NCBI GenBank assembly: GCA_964597045.1
Contig: CAZQWE010000003.1
Coordinates: 218,985 to 282,984, forward strand
Source: UBA9655 sp964597045
GTDB taxonomy: Bacteria; Pseudomonadota; Alphaproteobacteria; UBA9655
Length of the DNA: 64,000 nt
Direction: 5' to 3'
In this document: piece after piece, positions 9,442 through 17,076 of the stretch
Layout of the letters: every line of letters starts with the position of its first letter
Numbering within the stretch: the first letter of the stretch is position 1
Translations under genes and position numbers: made by a program
Notes under the pieces: generated by a model
Database searches by the model: none
Seen by the model: the letters and a program-made list of their open reading frames with translations, nothing else
Told to the model about the DNA's origin: nothing

Positions 9442-9750
9442 ATGAAGATAATGCACAACCCGCCTCATCCAGGGGAAGTATTAAAAGAACTCTATCTTGA
9501 TCCTCTTAATCTGACGGTTACTGAGGCAGCGAAGGGACTTAAAGTAACGAGAAAGACTCTCTCAGCTATTATTAATGGTCGAGCTGGAATTAGTTCCGAT
9601 ATGTCGATAAGATTTGCGAGAGCATTTAATACTACACCAGAAAGCTGGCTCAATCTTCAATTGCAATATAACTTATGGCATTCTCAGCAAGAGATTGATG
9701 TCTCAGATATAAAAGTATTTTCTGACGTTAAGTCTCAGAGAAAACCCTAA
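9442..9750 (+). CDS. higA: HigA-family antitoxin, XRE-type helix-turn-helix
   Basis: A 102-residue protein of the HigA addiction-module antitoxin family. It has the family's N-terminal HPGEVLKE motif, then a helix-turn-helix (about 20-75) with TVTEAAKGLKVTRKTLSAIINGR, and the SWLNLQLQYNLW segment seen in nearly all HigA proteins. The start at 9442 has AGGAGAG eight bases upstream; the open frame extends 16 codons further without a ribosome site. HigA normally represses its own operon and neutralises the mRNA-cleaving HigB toxin, whose gene normally lies directly upstream. No HigB is visible here, so this is an orphan antitoxin. It ends two bases from the convergent LprI-like gene. Confidence 0.92.
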   Translation: MKIMHNPPHPGEVLKELYLDPLNLTVTEAAKGLKVTRKTLSAIINGRAGISSDMSIRFARAFNTTPESWLNLQLQYNLWHSQQEIDVSDIKVFSDVKSQRKP

Positions 9751-9752
9751 GC

Positions 9753-10730
9753 TTAATCCACTCCCAGTAAATCTTTCAACTCCCCGATCCGCTCATTCGT
9801 GATTAATGCTTTCCAACTATCTTCACTGATTTGGGAACACTTAAGGCGACCAAACCCAACCCAGGAATCACGGTATTTAATCCACGCGCGTTGTGTTTTT
9901 TTGATTGAATCAGGAGTGATGCCTGAGGTATCGGAATAGAAAAAATCAGGGCTCAGCTTTTGTAATTCTTTATAGAGTTCATTTAATTTGGTATCAGCCT
10001 CTTTAAAGTCAGCCTCAGAAGCCATTGGGATCTGACATTTTTGACTATCGTTTACTCTTTTGATAAATCGGTCTTTTAAGTCTTCTTCTTCTCCTATTAT
10101 CATGGCTGCCCTAGCTGTTCCACTAATATCAACCTCTCCTCTTGTTCGTTTTTCTTGATAAGTTTTGAAAGCATCATACAACTTCTCGAAAGCAAGCTTT
10201 TCTTGAGGAGTCAGGGTTGAGATGAATGAATCTACAACCTTCTGCTTCTTTACGTCTTCTCTTCTTGAAGCCAGAGAAGCACAATAACCCATCATAGCGC
10301 CACTTGTGAGATCATCACAAATATTAAAGGGCTCATTCTCTTTTAGGGTTTTAAGCCTTTCCAGATGCTTTAAGCGAAGGTCGAGTTCAGCAGGTGCTCC
10401 TTCAAAAGCGCACGCATAATGCATGGCAATATCGAGATTCTTTTTTACACCATATCCATTGGCATAGAGCATGGTGAGGATATCAACTCGATTCTCAGCT
10501 CCTGCGCAGTAACGCGCTTTTACATAATCAGGAGCTGCTGTAAAACCATAATAAAGGTCATCAACGTCACAATCCGTAAGGGCAACTAACTTCTGATCCG
10601 CAAAGTCTTCTGGAGGAGGCCCAATGTTTTCAACGGCACTGCACTTCTTTTTATACTCTGTCTCTATGTCTGCTTTAGCGTTTGTTATAAGACATACATA
10701 AGCTATCATGAGAATTGTCTGCCGAACCAT
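9753..10730 (-). CDS. Exported LprI/DUF1311-like protein
   Basis: A 325-residue protein with an N-terminal signal peptide (cleavage likely after NAKA, residue 20) and a C-terminal DUF1311/LprI-type domain (about 235-320). The latter shows the typical LNELYKEL, QRAWIKYRDSW and conserved Cys pattern. LprI of Mycobacterium is a lysozyme inhibitor; for most DUF1311 proteins the function is untested. The middle region has Sel1-like wording (ILTMLYANGYGVKKNLDIAMHYAC at about 84-108), which suggests one Sel1/TPR-like repeat. The start overlaps the 3' end of lpxK by 56 bases, so it is probably translated from the lipid A operon message. Periplasmic location is inferred. Confidence 0.72.
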   Translation of the reverse strand: MVRQTILMIAYVCLITNAKADIETEYKKKCSAVENIGPPPEDFADQKLVALTDCDVDDLYYGFTAAPDYVKARYCAGAENRVDILTMLYANGYGVKKNLDIAMHYACAFEGAPAELDLRLKHLERLKTLKENEPFNICDDLTSGAMMGYCASLASRREDVKKQKVVDSFISTLTPQEKLAFEKLYDAFKTYQEKRTRGEVDISGTARAAMIIGEEEDLKDRFIKRVNDSQKCQIPMASEADFKEADTKLNELYKELQKLSPDFFYSDTSGITPDSIKKTQRAWIKYRDSWVGFGRLKCSQISEDSWKALITNERIGELKDLLGVD

Positions 10731-11658
10731 TTCCTATTCCTTTTAAAATAAATTTATACAGTTCATCAGGATCAACGAACTGAATCTCCATGTCCAAAAC
10801 ATGAACTTTCATTTGCCAATCTTTTGGGAGTTTTACCCAGTCCTTACGGGTAGTAACAAGAGGCTCTTTGAGTTTATAGAGAGTCTCCAAATTGCTTTCT
10901 CTATAGGGATGATGATCAGGAAAACTATGAGTTTCGATTAGCTCAACTTCCTTCTCTTTGAGGGAGTTATAAAATTTCTGTGGAAATCCAAGGCCGCAAA
11001 AAGCAATGGCTTTTGATATCTTTAAAGGTTGAGTCTTAATAAATGCTTGAAAGGTTTCTTCTGAGAATCTCTGATTTTCTTCTCCGATGGCAATGATGGC
11101 ACTCGATCGTTTAAGACCTTCCTCTATAGATTCTCTTAAGGGGCCAGCAGGAATCACTTTACCATTCCCAAAGCCTTGATGTTGATCCACAACCACAAAG
11201 GAAATATCTTTATGAAGTGAATGTGTTTGATGTCCGTCATCAAGAATAATGATTTCAGCCCCATTCTCTATGGCCTCTTCAACACCGAGTGGTCGGTCCT
11301 TCGCGACCCATGTGGGTGCATGATGTGCAAGGAGGAGAGGCTCATCCCCCACTTCAAGAAAAGTATGAACCTCTGGGTTTACAAGCAACGGACCTAGTGC
11401 ATTTCCTCCATATCCTCGAGTCACGAAATGAACCTTATGGTTCTTACTTTGTAACAACTGGCAGAGGGCAATGGCCGTTGGTGTTTTTCCTGAACCCCCA
11501 CTGATGATATTACCAACACTGATAATGGGTATGGAGTATTTCTTGGGTATGGTGAAGGATCTTAATATATGACCTACTCTTCCATAGACCCATCCCAGCG
11601 GTGTTAAAAGAGTTGCGAGAAAACCAGGCTTCCCATACCAGAATGCAGGGGCCATCAT
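10675..11658 (-). CDS. lpxK: Tetraacyldisaccharide 4'-kinase LpxK
   Basis: A 327-residue inner-membrane-associated kinase that phosphorylates the 4' position of the lipid A disaccharide. The P-loop is at about residues 46-61 (SVGNIISGGSGKTP), and the family DDGHQTH motif follows at about residue 141. The N-terminal WYGKPGFLATLLTPLGWVYG segment matches the LpxK membrane anchor. The ATG overlaps the waaA stop by four bases (ATGA), so the two are translationally coupled. It is part of the msbA-acyltransferase-waaA-lpxK run that completes and exports Kdo-lipid A. Confidence 0.96.
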   Translation of the reverse strand: MMAPAFWYGKPGFLATLLTPLGWVYGRVGHILRSFTIPKKYSIPIISVGNIISGGSGKTPTAIALCQLLQSKNHKVHFVTRGYGGNALGPLLVNPEVHTFLEVGDEPLLLAHHAPTWVAKDRPLGVEEAIENGAEIIILDDGHQTHSLHKDISFVVVDQHQGFGNGKVIPAGPLRESIEEGLKRSSAIIAIGEENQRFSEETFQAFIKTQPLKISKAIAFCGLGFPQKFYNSLKEKEVELIETHSFPDHHPYRESNLETLYKLKEPLVTTRKDWVKLPKDWQMKVHVLDMEIQFVDPDELYKFILKGIGNGSADNSHDSLCMSYNKR

Positions 11659-12929
11659 TCTCTAATCTCATTTAAATATTTGAGGTGAGGGTTGAGAAGC
11701 TTCATGAGTTGCTCAATTCCTTTGGTTCGATAGGATTTTAGTGGATCTGGCTCATCATAGGATTCCTTATGTTGCTCAAGCTTTGAGGAAACAAATGCTG
11801 CGATATCCCTTTCGTTCTGAACACTTTGGCTTAAGCTGAGAGAATTAAGAGTATGATATAACTGAGGATTATTGAAGACATGGGGGCCATGAAGAACAAA
11901 AGCTCCCATTTGAGAGGCTTCAATGGGATTATGCCCTCCTTTCGGGATAAGGGTTGCTCCTATTAAGACGACTGGGGAAAGTGCGTAAAAAAGTCCCATT
12001 TCTCCCAGCGTATTTCCAATATAGATTTGTATATCTTTCAGAGGTTTTTTTTCCGTTCTTAAGGAAGCAGAGAAACCCATTTGATGGGCCTGCGTTTTCA
12101 GGAATTCGCTTCTTTCAATGTGGCGAGGAACAATGATAGTCAGCAAATCAGGAAACTCTTTTAATAAGAGTTGGTGAGCCTTGAGAACAATCTCATCTTC
12201 CCCCGGTTGGGTGCTGGCTGCAAGCCAAAGGGGTCTATTTGCGATAGCTTTCTTAAGCTCTTTCAGTTTTGTTTCATCAACAGGTAAAGGAGGCATTAAT
12301 AGTTTTGCATTTCCCATGACGCAAACATTATTTGCACCGAGTTGATTAAAATAGGCAGCCTGTTCTTCCGATTGGACTGCACAGAGCTCAAGTCTTGAAA
12401 GAAGAGGAGAAATCAGGTTCTTAAGTTTTTTCCAATTCTTAAAGCTTTTCGAGGAAATGCGCCCGTTGAGGAGTAGGGTTGGAATACCTCGAGATTGGGT
12501 TTCATGGAGAAGATTGGGCCAGAGTTCAGACTCAATCCAGATAGCAAGATCAGGTTGCCAATGATTCAGAAAACTTGTTACCGCTTGAGGTGTATCTATA
12601 GGTGAAAATTGGTGGGTGACATGCTTGGGAAGTCTTTGACTCACAACTTTGGCCGAGGTGGGTGTTGTGGTTGTCAGCAAAACATGGATTCCTGGATACT
12701 GCTTTTGAATGGTTTGAATAATGGTTAGAGCCGCCATAGCTTCACCCACACTCACAGCGTTAACCCAAAGCAATGGCTTATGTGGTTTCTTGACCTTTGA
12801 TTTTCCAAAGCGTTCTTGAAGACGTGTCTTGTCTTCATGTCCCTTTTGAATTCTCCAGGAAAGATAAGGAATTAGAAGGGGAGAGACGATCCAGGAAAGA
12901 GTATAATAGGTACTTCTGAGAAGGCTCAT
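11655..12929 (-). CDS. waaA: 3-deoxy-D-manno-octulosonic acid (Kdo) transferase
   Basis: A 424-residue glycosyltransferase that adds Kdo from CMP-Kdo to lipid IVA. An N-terminal membrane anchor comes first. The N-terminal half has the WVNAVSVGEAMAAL motif (active-site Glu near residue 60), and the C-terminal half has PRHIER and the KGGHNPIE motif typical of the family. The chosen ATG at 12929 overlaps the stop of the acyltransferase gene by four bases and has a GGGGGAG ribosome site; an upstream ATG at 12950 lies inside that gene without one. The organism therefore makes a Kdo-bearing lipid A. Confidence 0.95.
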   Translation of the reverse strand: MSLLRSTYYTLSWIVSPLLIPYLSWRIQKGHEDKTRLQERFGKSKVKKPHKPLLWVNAVSVGEAMAALTIIQTIQKQYPGIHVLLTTTTPTSAKVVSQRLPKHVTHQFSPIDTPQAVTSFLNHWQPDLAIWIESELWPNLLHETQSRGIPTLLLNGRISSKSFKNWKKLKNLISPLLSRLELCAVQSEEQAAYFNQLGANNVCVMGNAKLLMPPLPVDETKLKELKKAIANRPLWLAASTQPGEDEIVLKAHQLLLKEFPDLLTIIVPRHIERSEFLKTQAHQMGFSASLRTEKKPLKDIQIYIGNTLGEMGLFYALSPVVLIGATLIPKGGHNPIEASQMGAFVLHGPHVFNNPQLYHTLNSLSLSQSVQNERDIAAFVSSKLEQHKESYDEPDPLKSYRTKGIEQLMKLLNPHLKYLNEIRE

Positions 12930-13606
12930 ACTCCCCCCATTTGACCACAATACTGATCTGCTTGTTGAGTAATGGAATTAAGCGTTGTTTCAAGTTCAAA
13001 TCTTAAGTCTTCATCCTCTCGATCATTGTTTTCCAAATCAATCATAGGGCCGTAAATCACGACTCCTTTTCCAAAAGGAAAAGGAAGAAAGAAACGGTCC
13101 CAGCTTTTCATAAATGAGCCTCTCGTTGATGAATAGGCAATCGGCATAATTGCAGCTTTTCCAAGACGAGCCATTTGAATAATTCCTAAGCTTGCTTTGT
13201 ATCTTGGACCTCTGGGGCCATCGGGTGTTACACCTGCTGACTCGCCTTGTTTCAAGGTTTTGACGCAATTGAGTAGAGCTCGCCGACCGCCTTTGTTTGA
13301 AGACCCTGCGATCCAGCCATAGCCAAAATTTTGTGTGGTTCTTGCGATAATTTCCCCATCCGGATGGCTTGAGATGAGCATGTGAAGTTTGTGTTGTCCT
13401 CCCCAAACTTTGAACATCATGAGAAGTCTTCCATGCCAAAAACAGGCGATAACGGGTTTGTTTTTTTTCCAGTAGGGGCTTGGATGCTCACGCCCATAAA
13501 AAGTCCATTTCCCTGTAAGCCAAATAAGTCTGACGTATTGGGTAATGAAAAAGGCTGCAAGCCTACGGACTGTTGATGACCTTCGAATTTTCTTTAAGAG
13601 TGACAA
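12926..13606 (-). CDS. DUF374 lysophospholipid/lipid A acyltransferase-like protein
   Basis: A 226-residue member of the DUF374 branch of the lysophospholipid acyltransferase superfamily. FWHGRLLM (about 56-63) takes the place of the HX4D active-site region, and TPDGPRGPRY (about 133-142) is the family's second signature. One N-terminal membrane segment is present. Members sit in lipid A operons next to msbA and waaA, as here, and probably acylate a lipid A intermediate; the exact substrate is not shown. The start codon is TTG at 13606, with AGGAG eight bases upstream; no ATG is available in frame near it. Confidence 0.88.
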   Translation of the reverse strand: MSLLKKIRRSSTVRRLAAFFITQYVRLIWLTGKWTFYGREHPSPYWKKNKPVIACFWHGRLLMMFKVWGGQHKLHMLISSHPDGEIIARTTQNFGYGWIAGSSNKGGRRALLNCVKTLKQGESAGVTPDGPRGPRYKASLGIIQMARLGKAAIMPIAYSSTRGSFMKSWDRFFLPFPFGKGVVIYGPMIDLENNDREDEDLRFELETTLNSITQQADQYCGQMGGV

Positions 13607-13617
13607 TCACTTATCTC

Positions 13618-15399
13618 CTATGAGGCAACTCTAAAGTTTTCTGTCTCAAATTGAAGCTCCACAAGACGGGCATAGGTTTTATTATTTTTAAGAAGTCCTT
13701 TATGGGTTCCCATTTCGGATATTTCACCATCTTCCACCACATATATCATATCCGCATCCACAACCGTTGAAAGTCGGTGTGCAACAACGATCGTCGTCCG
13801 CCCGTCCATAAGTCGGTCAAGGGCGGCTTGAACTTGACGTTCAGATTCCGTATCGAGGGATGAAGTGGCTTCATCGAGAAGGAGAAGGGGGGCATTTTTG
13901 AGCATAGCTCTTGCAATGGACAAGCGTTGACGTTGGCCTCCAGAAAGCCTAACACCTTGTTCTCCCACCATGGTTTCATAGCCTTGAGGTAGAGTTTTAA
14001 TGAAGCTATCAGCAGCAGCGCCTTTTGCGGCACCAATGATTTCAAGCTCATTCGCTGATTGGCGCCCATAAGCAATATTGGCCCTTACCGTATCATCAAA
14101 CAGGATGACTTCTTGACTGACTAGGGCGATTTGTGACCTTAATGAACCTAATGTTACATCCCGAATATCAATCCCATCAATCTTTATGGAACCTGATGTG
14201 ACGTCATAAAATCGAGGGATAAGATTAAGAAGAGTTGATTTTCCTGATCCCGAAGGTCCAACAAGAGCAATTCTTTGGCCCTGCTGAATACTCAATGTAA
14301 TGTCTTTTAAAGCAACCTTACCGTTTGGATAAGAGAACCCAACATTTTTGAAACTGATATTCCCTTTTTTTACAATGAGGTTGTTTGCCTTTGATCGAGC
14401 AACAATAGAAGGTTTTAGATCAATTGCAGAAAACACACGAATGGCTGCAGCAAGACCTTCTTGGAGGTTTGCATTAAGGCCAGCGAGACGTTTCATGGGC
14501 TCATATGCCAAAAGAAGTGCTGTAATAAAGGAAATGAAAGTGCCAGTGGTTCGGTTCCCTGCGATGACCTGAGATCCTCCATAAAGGATCACAATGACGA
14601 TGGCGATGCCTCCTAGTGTTTCCATAATCGGATGAGCGGCTGATCTTACACGGCCGCCTTTGATATTCAATCGACAGAGATTATCGATGAGACGAGAGAC
14701 TCTCTTCTTCTCATAAGGTTCCATAGCGTAAGATTTCACAATCCTCATGCCTTGAAAGACTTGGTGCAGAAGAACGGTAAACATCCCCATTTCTTCTTGT
14801 GTATTATGGGAAACTCTTCTCATTTTTTGACCAATTTTAACAATAGGTACAATAGCCACAGGAAAGACAAAAAAGGCGAGTGTTGCAAGGAGCCAGTCTT
14901 GATAGAACATCAATCCCACAAGAAAGATAATAGAAAGTGTGTCTTTCCCCATACCAGTAAGAGCTGTTGTGACGGCATTTCGCATAAGATTAACATCATT
15001 GGTAAATCGTGAGACAAGCTCGCCACTTGAGCGAGCGTGGAAATAGGCAAGATCAGCTGTGATAAAGTGGTCAAAGAGGCGCTTTTGAATGTCAGCAATA
15101 ATCTTCTGTCCCACATAAATCATGGTATAAGACTCACCAAAACTTGAAAGACCCTTCACAATGAAGATGGCCAGAACCATGAATGCAACTTGATAAAGCA
15201 TATCTGTGTTACGGGCGACAAACACATCATCGAAGAGAGGCTGGAGCATTTGTGCAAGGAATGCAGTTGTAAGAGCTGCAATGGCCATGCATATAAGCCC
15301 GCCAAATATATGAAAACGGTAGGGTTTTATGTATTCATTCCACAAGCGACTCACAAGAGAAAGGCTTGCTTTATCTGAAAATAAATCAAGAATTTTCAT
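13618..15399 (-). CDS. msbA: MsbA-like lipid A ABC exporter (permease-ATPase fusion)
   Basis: A 593-residue half-transporter with about six membrane helices in residues 20-320 and a C-terminal ATPase. Walker A is GPSGSGKST at about 378-386, the signature is LSGGQRQR, Walker B is LLLLDEATSSLD, and the H-loop is AHRL. It should act as a homodimer that flips core-lipid A across the inner membrane. Placement at the head of the acyltransferase-waaA-lpxK operon supports lipid A rather than drug export; the gap to the next gene is 11 bases. Upstream is a short AT-rich space before ubiA on the same strand. Confidence 0.93.
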   Translation of the reverse strand: MKILDLFSDKASLSLVSRLWNEYIKPYRFHIFGGLICMAIAALTTAFLAQMLQPLFDDVFVARNTDMLYQVAFMVLAIFIVKGLSSFGESYTMIYVGQKIIADIQKRLFDHFITADLAYFHARSSGELVSRFTNDVNLMRNAVTTALTGMGKDTLSIIFLVGLMFYQDWLLATLAFFVFPVAIVPIVKIGQKMRRVSHNTQEEMGMFTVLLHQVFQGMRIVKSYAMEPYEKKRVSRLIDNLCRLNIKGGRVRSAAHPIMETLGGIAIVIVILYGGSQVIAGNRTTGTFISFITALLLAYEPMKRLAGLNANLQEGLAAAIRVFSAIDLKPSIVARSKANNLIVKKGNISFKNVGFSYPNGKVALKDITLSIQQGQRIALVGPSGSGKSTLLNLIPRFYDVTSGSIKIDGIDIRDVTLGSLRSQIALVSQEVILFDDTVRANIAYGRQSANELEIIGAAKGAAADSFIKTLPQGYETMVGEQGVRLSGGQRQRLSIARAMLKNAPLLLLDEATSSLDTESERQVQAALDRLMDGRTTIVVAHRLSTVVDADMIYVVEDGEISEMGTHKGLLKNNKTYARLVELQFETENFRVAS

Positions 15400-15426
15400 C
15401 GATTAACTCTAATCATTTGTTTTTTT

Positions 15427-16224
15427 TTAATCGATTAGGTACGAAAATACAATACCTAGATAAAGTAGAAGTCCAATATATATATTGGATTCAAAACGTT
15501 TTAGGCAGTTGAGAGGGTTATCTATTCTTAAAGTTAAGACTTGCCAAAACAAAAGGAGGTAAATAAAAATCCAAAAAACCCAATAAATCCAATGGAGTTT
15601 TGCTAAGGCTCCTGCATATCCCCAGAGAAATAGAGTCCCTCCATAAACAACAGAGAGGAATATTCTCGGTTTTTGAGCCACTGCAATTGAGGAGGATTTC
15701 ACACCGACCATCAAGTCATCTTGAATGTCTTGAAAACCATAGATTGTGTCATACCCGAGAGTCCAAAGAATAGCCCCTGCATAAAACATCAACGGGATGA
15801 GCGACAATGTGTTTTCAAGACTCAACCATCCCATGATAAGGCCAATATTAAATGTAAGTCCCAGAAAGGCTTGCGGCCAATAGGTAATTCGTTTCATCCA
15901 GGGATAAAGAAAAATAAGAATAAGAGCTATAAATCCTGTTAATATAACAGGATAGGGGAGCATAAAGAGAATGAGTGCACCCCCAAGGAGAAGAGTCACA
16001 AGAAAGACTTTTGCTTGGTAAGGAGATAGCTCTTCAGACGCAAGTGGTCTTACTGCAGTTCGTTTCACTTTTGCGTCATATTCCTTATCAATTAAATCAT
16101 TATAAACACACCCGGCACTGCGCATGAAGATAGCACCGAGTGCAAAAAGAAATAGAAGATTTGAGGGAGGAGTATTCTGGCTTGCAAGAGCAAGCCCCCA
16201 CCAAGCTGGAAAAAGGAGGAGCAA
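15427..16224 (-). CDS. ubiA: 4-hydroxybenzoate polyprenyltransferase UbiA (true start probably upstream at 16284)
   Basis: UbiA-family prenyltransferase for ubiquinone synthesis, with many membrane helices and the two Asp motifs (NDLIDKEYDAKVKRT at about 42-56, and DIQDD at about 165). The only standard start codon in frame is the TTG at 16224, giving 265 residues, but this falls inside the first membrane helix. The 20 codons before it still read like family sequence (YIRLARLHRPVGI), and an in-frame TGA lies immediately before them at 16288-16290. A ribosome site (AGAGGA, 16292-16297) is seven bases from an ATC codon at 16284, so a non-standard AUC (or AUU) start giving 285 residues is likely. 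A frameshift or sequencing error is the alternative. Confidence 0.92.
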   Translation of the reverse strand: MLLLFPAWWGLALASQNTPPSNLLFLFALGAIFMRSAGCVYNDLIDKEYDAKVKRTAVRPLASEELSPYQAKVFLVTLLLGGALILFMLPYPVILTGFIALILIFLYPWMKRITYWPQAFLGLTFNIGLIMGWLSLENTLSLIPLMFYAGAILWTLGYDTIYGFQDIQDDLMVGVKSSSIAVAQKPRIFLSVVYGGTLFLWGYAGALAKLHWIYWVFWIFIYLLLFWQVLTLRIDNPLNCLKRFESNIYIGLLLYLGIVFSYLID

Positions 16225-16311
16225 TATTCCAACAGGTCTATGGAGTCGAGCAAGTCTTATATATGGGGAAATGGATTGTGTGATGACTCAGTCCTCTTTT
16301 TATTTTTTAGG

Positions 16312-16339
16312 ATTATATCCTATTCGATCCAAATTGAAA
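16312..16339 (-). promoter_or_regulatory. ubiA: Putative ubiA promoter
   Basis: A perfect TATAAT (minus strand, 16317-16312) lies 16 bases after TTTCAA (16339-16334). Transcription would start near 16305, just before the AGAGGA ribosome site, which agrees with a start codon upstream of the TTG at 16224. Confidence 0.55.
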
Positions 16340-16377
16340 CTTGAATTGATCTTCAGGGATATGTAAGACATAAATTT

Positions 16378-17076
16378 ATGATTCGGCTTTATCTTGAAAA
16401 TGTACTCCCTGCAGATCATGTGCTTTCCTTAGGTGAGACTCAAAGTCATTACCTGCTCAAAGTTATGCGCCTCAAGGAAGGAGATGAGATTCTCGTTTTC
16501 AATGGCCTTGATGGGGAATGGAAAGCAAAGCTTATCGATTCATCAAAGAAATCTGCCTCGCTTCAAGTCCAAGAACAAACGAGGAAGCAAGTTAAAGGAC
16601 AAGATCTCTGGCTACTCTTTTCTCCTTTAAAACCCAAACGGCAAGAGTTTCTTGTGGAGAAAGCAACGGAACTAGGTGTGTACTGTCTTTGTCCTGTTTT
16701 GTGTGAAAGAACATCCATCCCAAAGGTTAACCTTGAGAAAATGAAAGCGCATGTGATTGAGGCTGCAGAGCAAAGCGGTCGGTTAAATATTCCTGATATT
16801 AAGCCTCTGACCCCTCTGAAAAAGCTTCTTGAGAATTGGCCACTTGAAAGGCAACTTATTTTTGGGGATGAAAGCCTAACCGCTCCTGCTCTTAATACGT
16901 TTGAACTTAAAGAACCTCTAGCCTTTCTCGTGGGTCCCGAAGGAGGATTCACCTCTCAAGAATTCGATCTCTTGAGATCCAAAGGTAAGGGCGTTACATT
17001 GAGTTCCAATATCCTTCGTTCAGAAACTGCCGCTCTCGTTGGCGTTAGCTATTTAGGGTTGAAGACATTAAGTTAA
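16378..17076 (+). CDS. rsmE: 16S rRNA m3U1498 methyltransferase RsmE
   Basis: A 232-residue SPOUT-class methyltransferase that modifies U1498 of 16S rRNA. The N-terminal PUA-like part holds HYLLKVMRLKEGDE, and the C-terminal knot has GPEGGF (about 187-192) and LSSNILRSETAALV (about 210-223), both diagnostic. The length is normal. It is divergent from ubiA, and its stop overlaps the stop of the convergent acyl-CoA dehydrogenase gene by four bases. Confidence 0.95.
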   Translation: MIRLYLENVLPADHVLSLGETQSHYLLKVMRLKEGDEILVFNGLDGEWKAKLIDSSKKSASLQVQEQTRKQVKGQDLWLLFSPLKPKRQEFLVEKATELGVYCLCPVLCERTSIPKVNLEKMKAHVIEAAEQSGRLNIPDIKPLTPLKKLLENWPLERQLIFGDESLTAPALNTFELKEPLAFLVGPEGGFTSQEFDLLRSKGKGVTLSSNILRSETAALVGVSYLGLKTLS

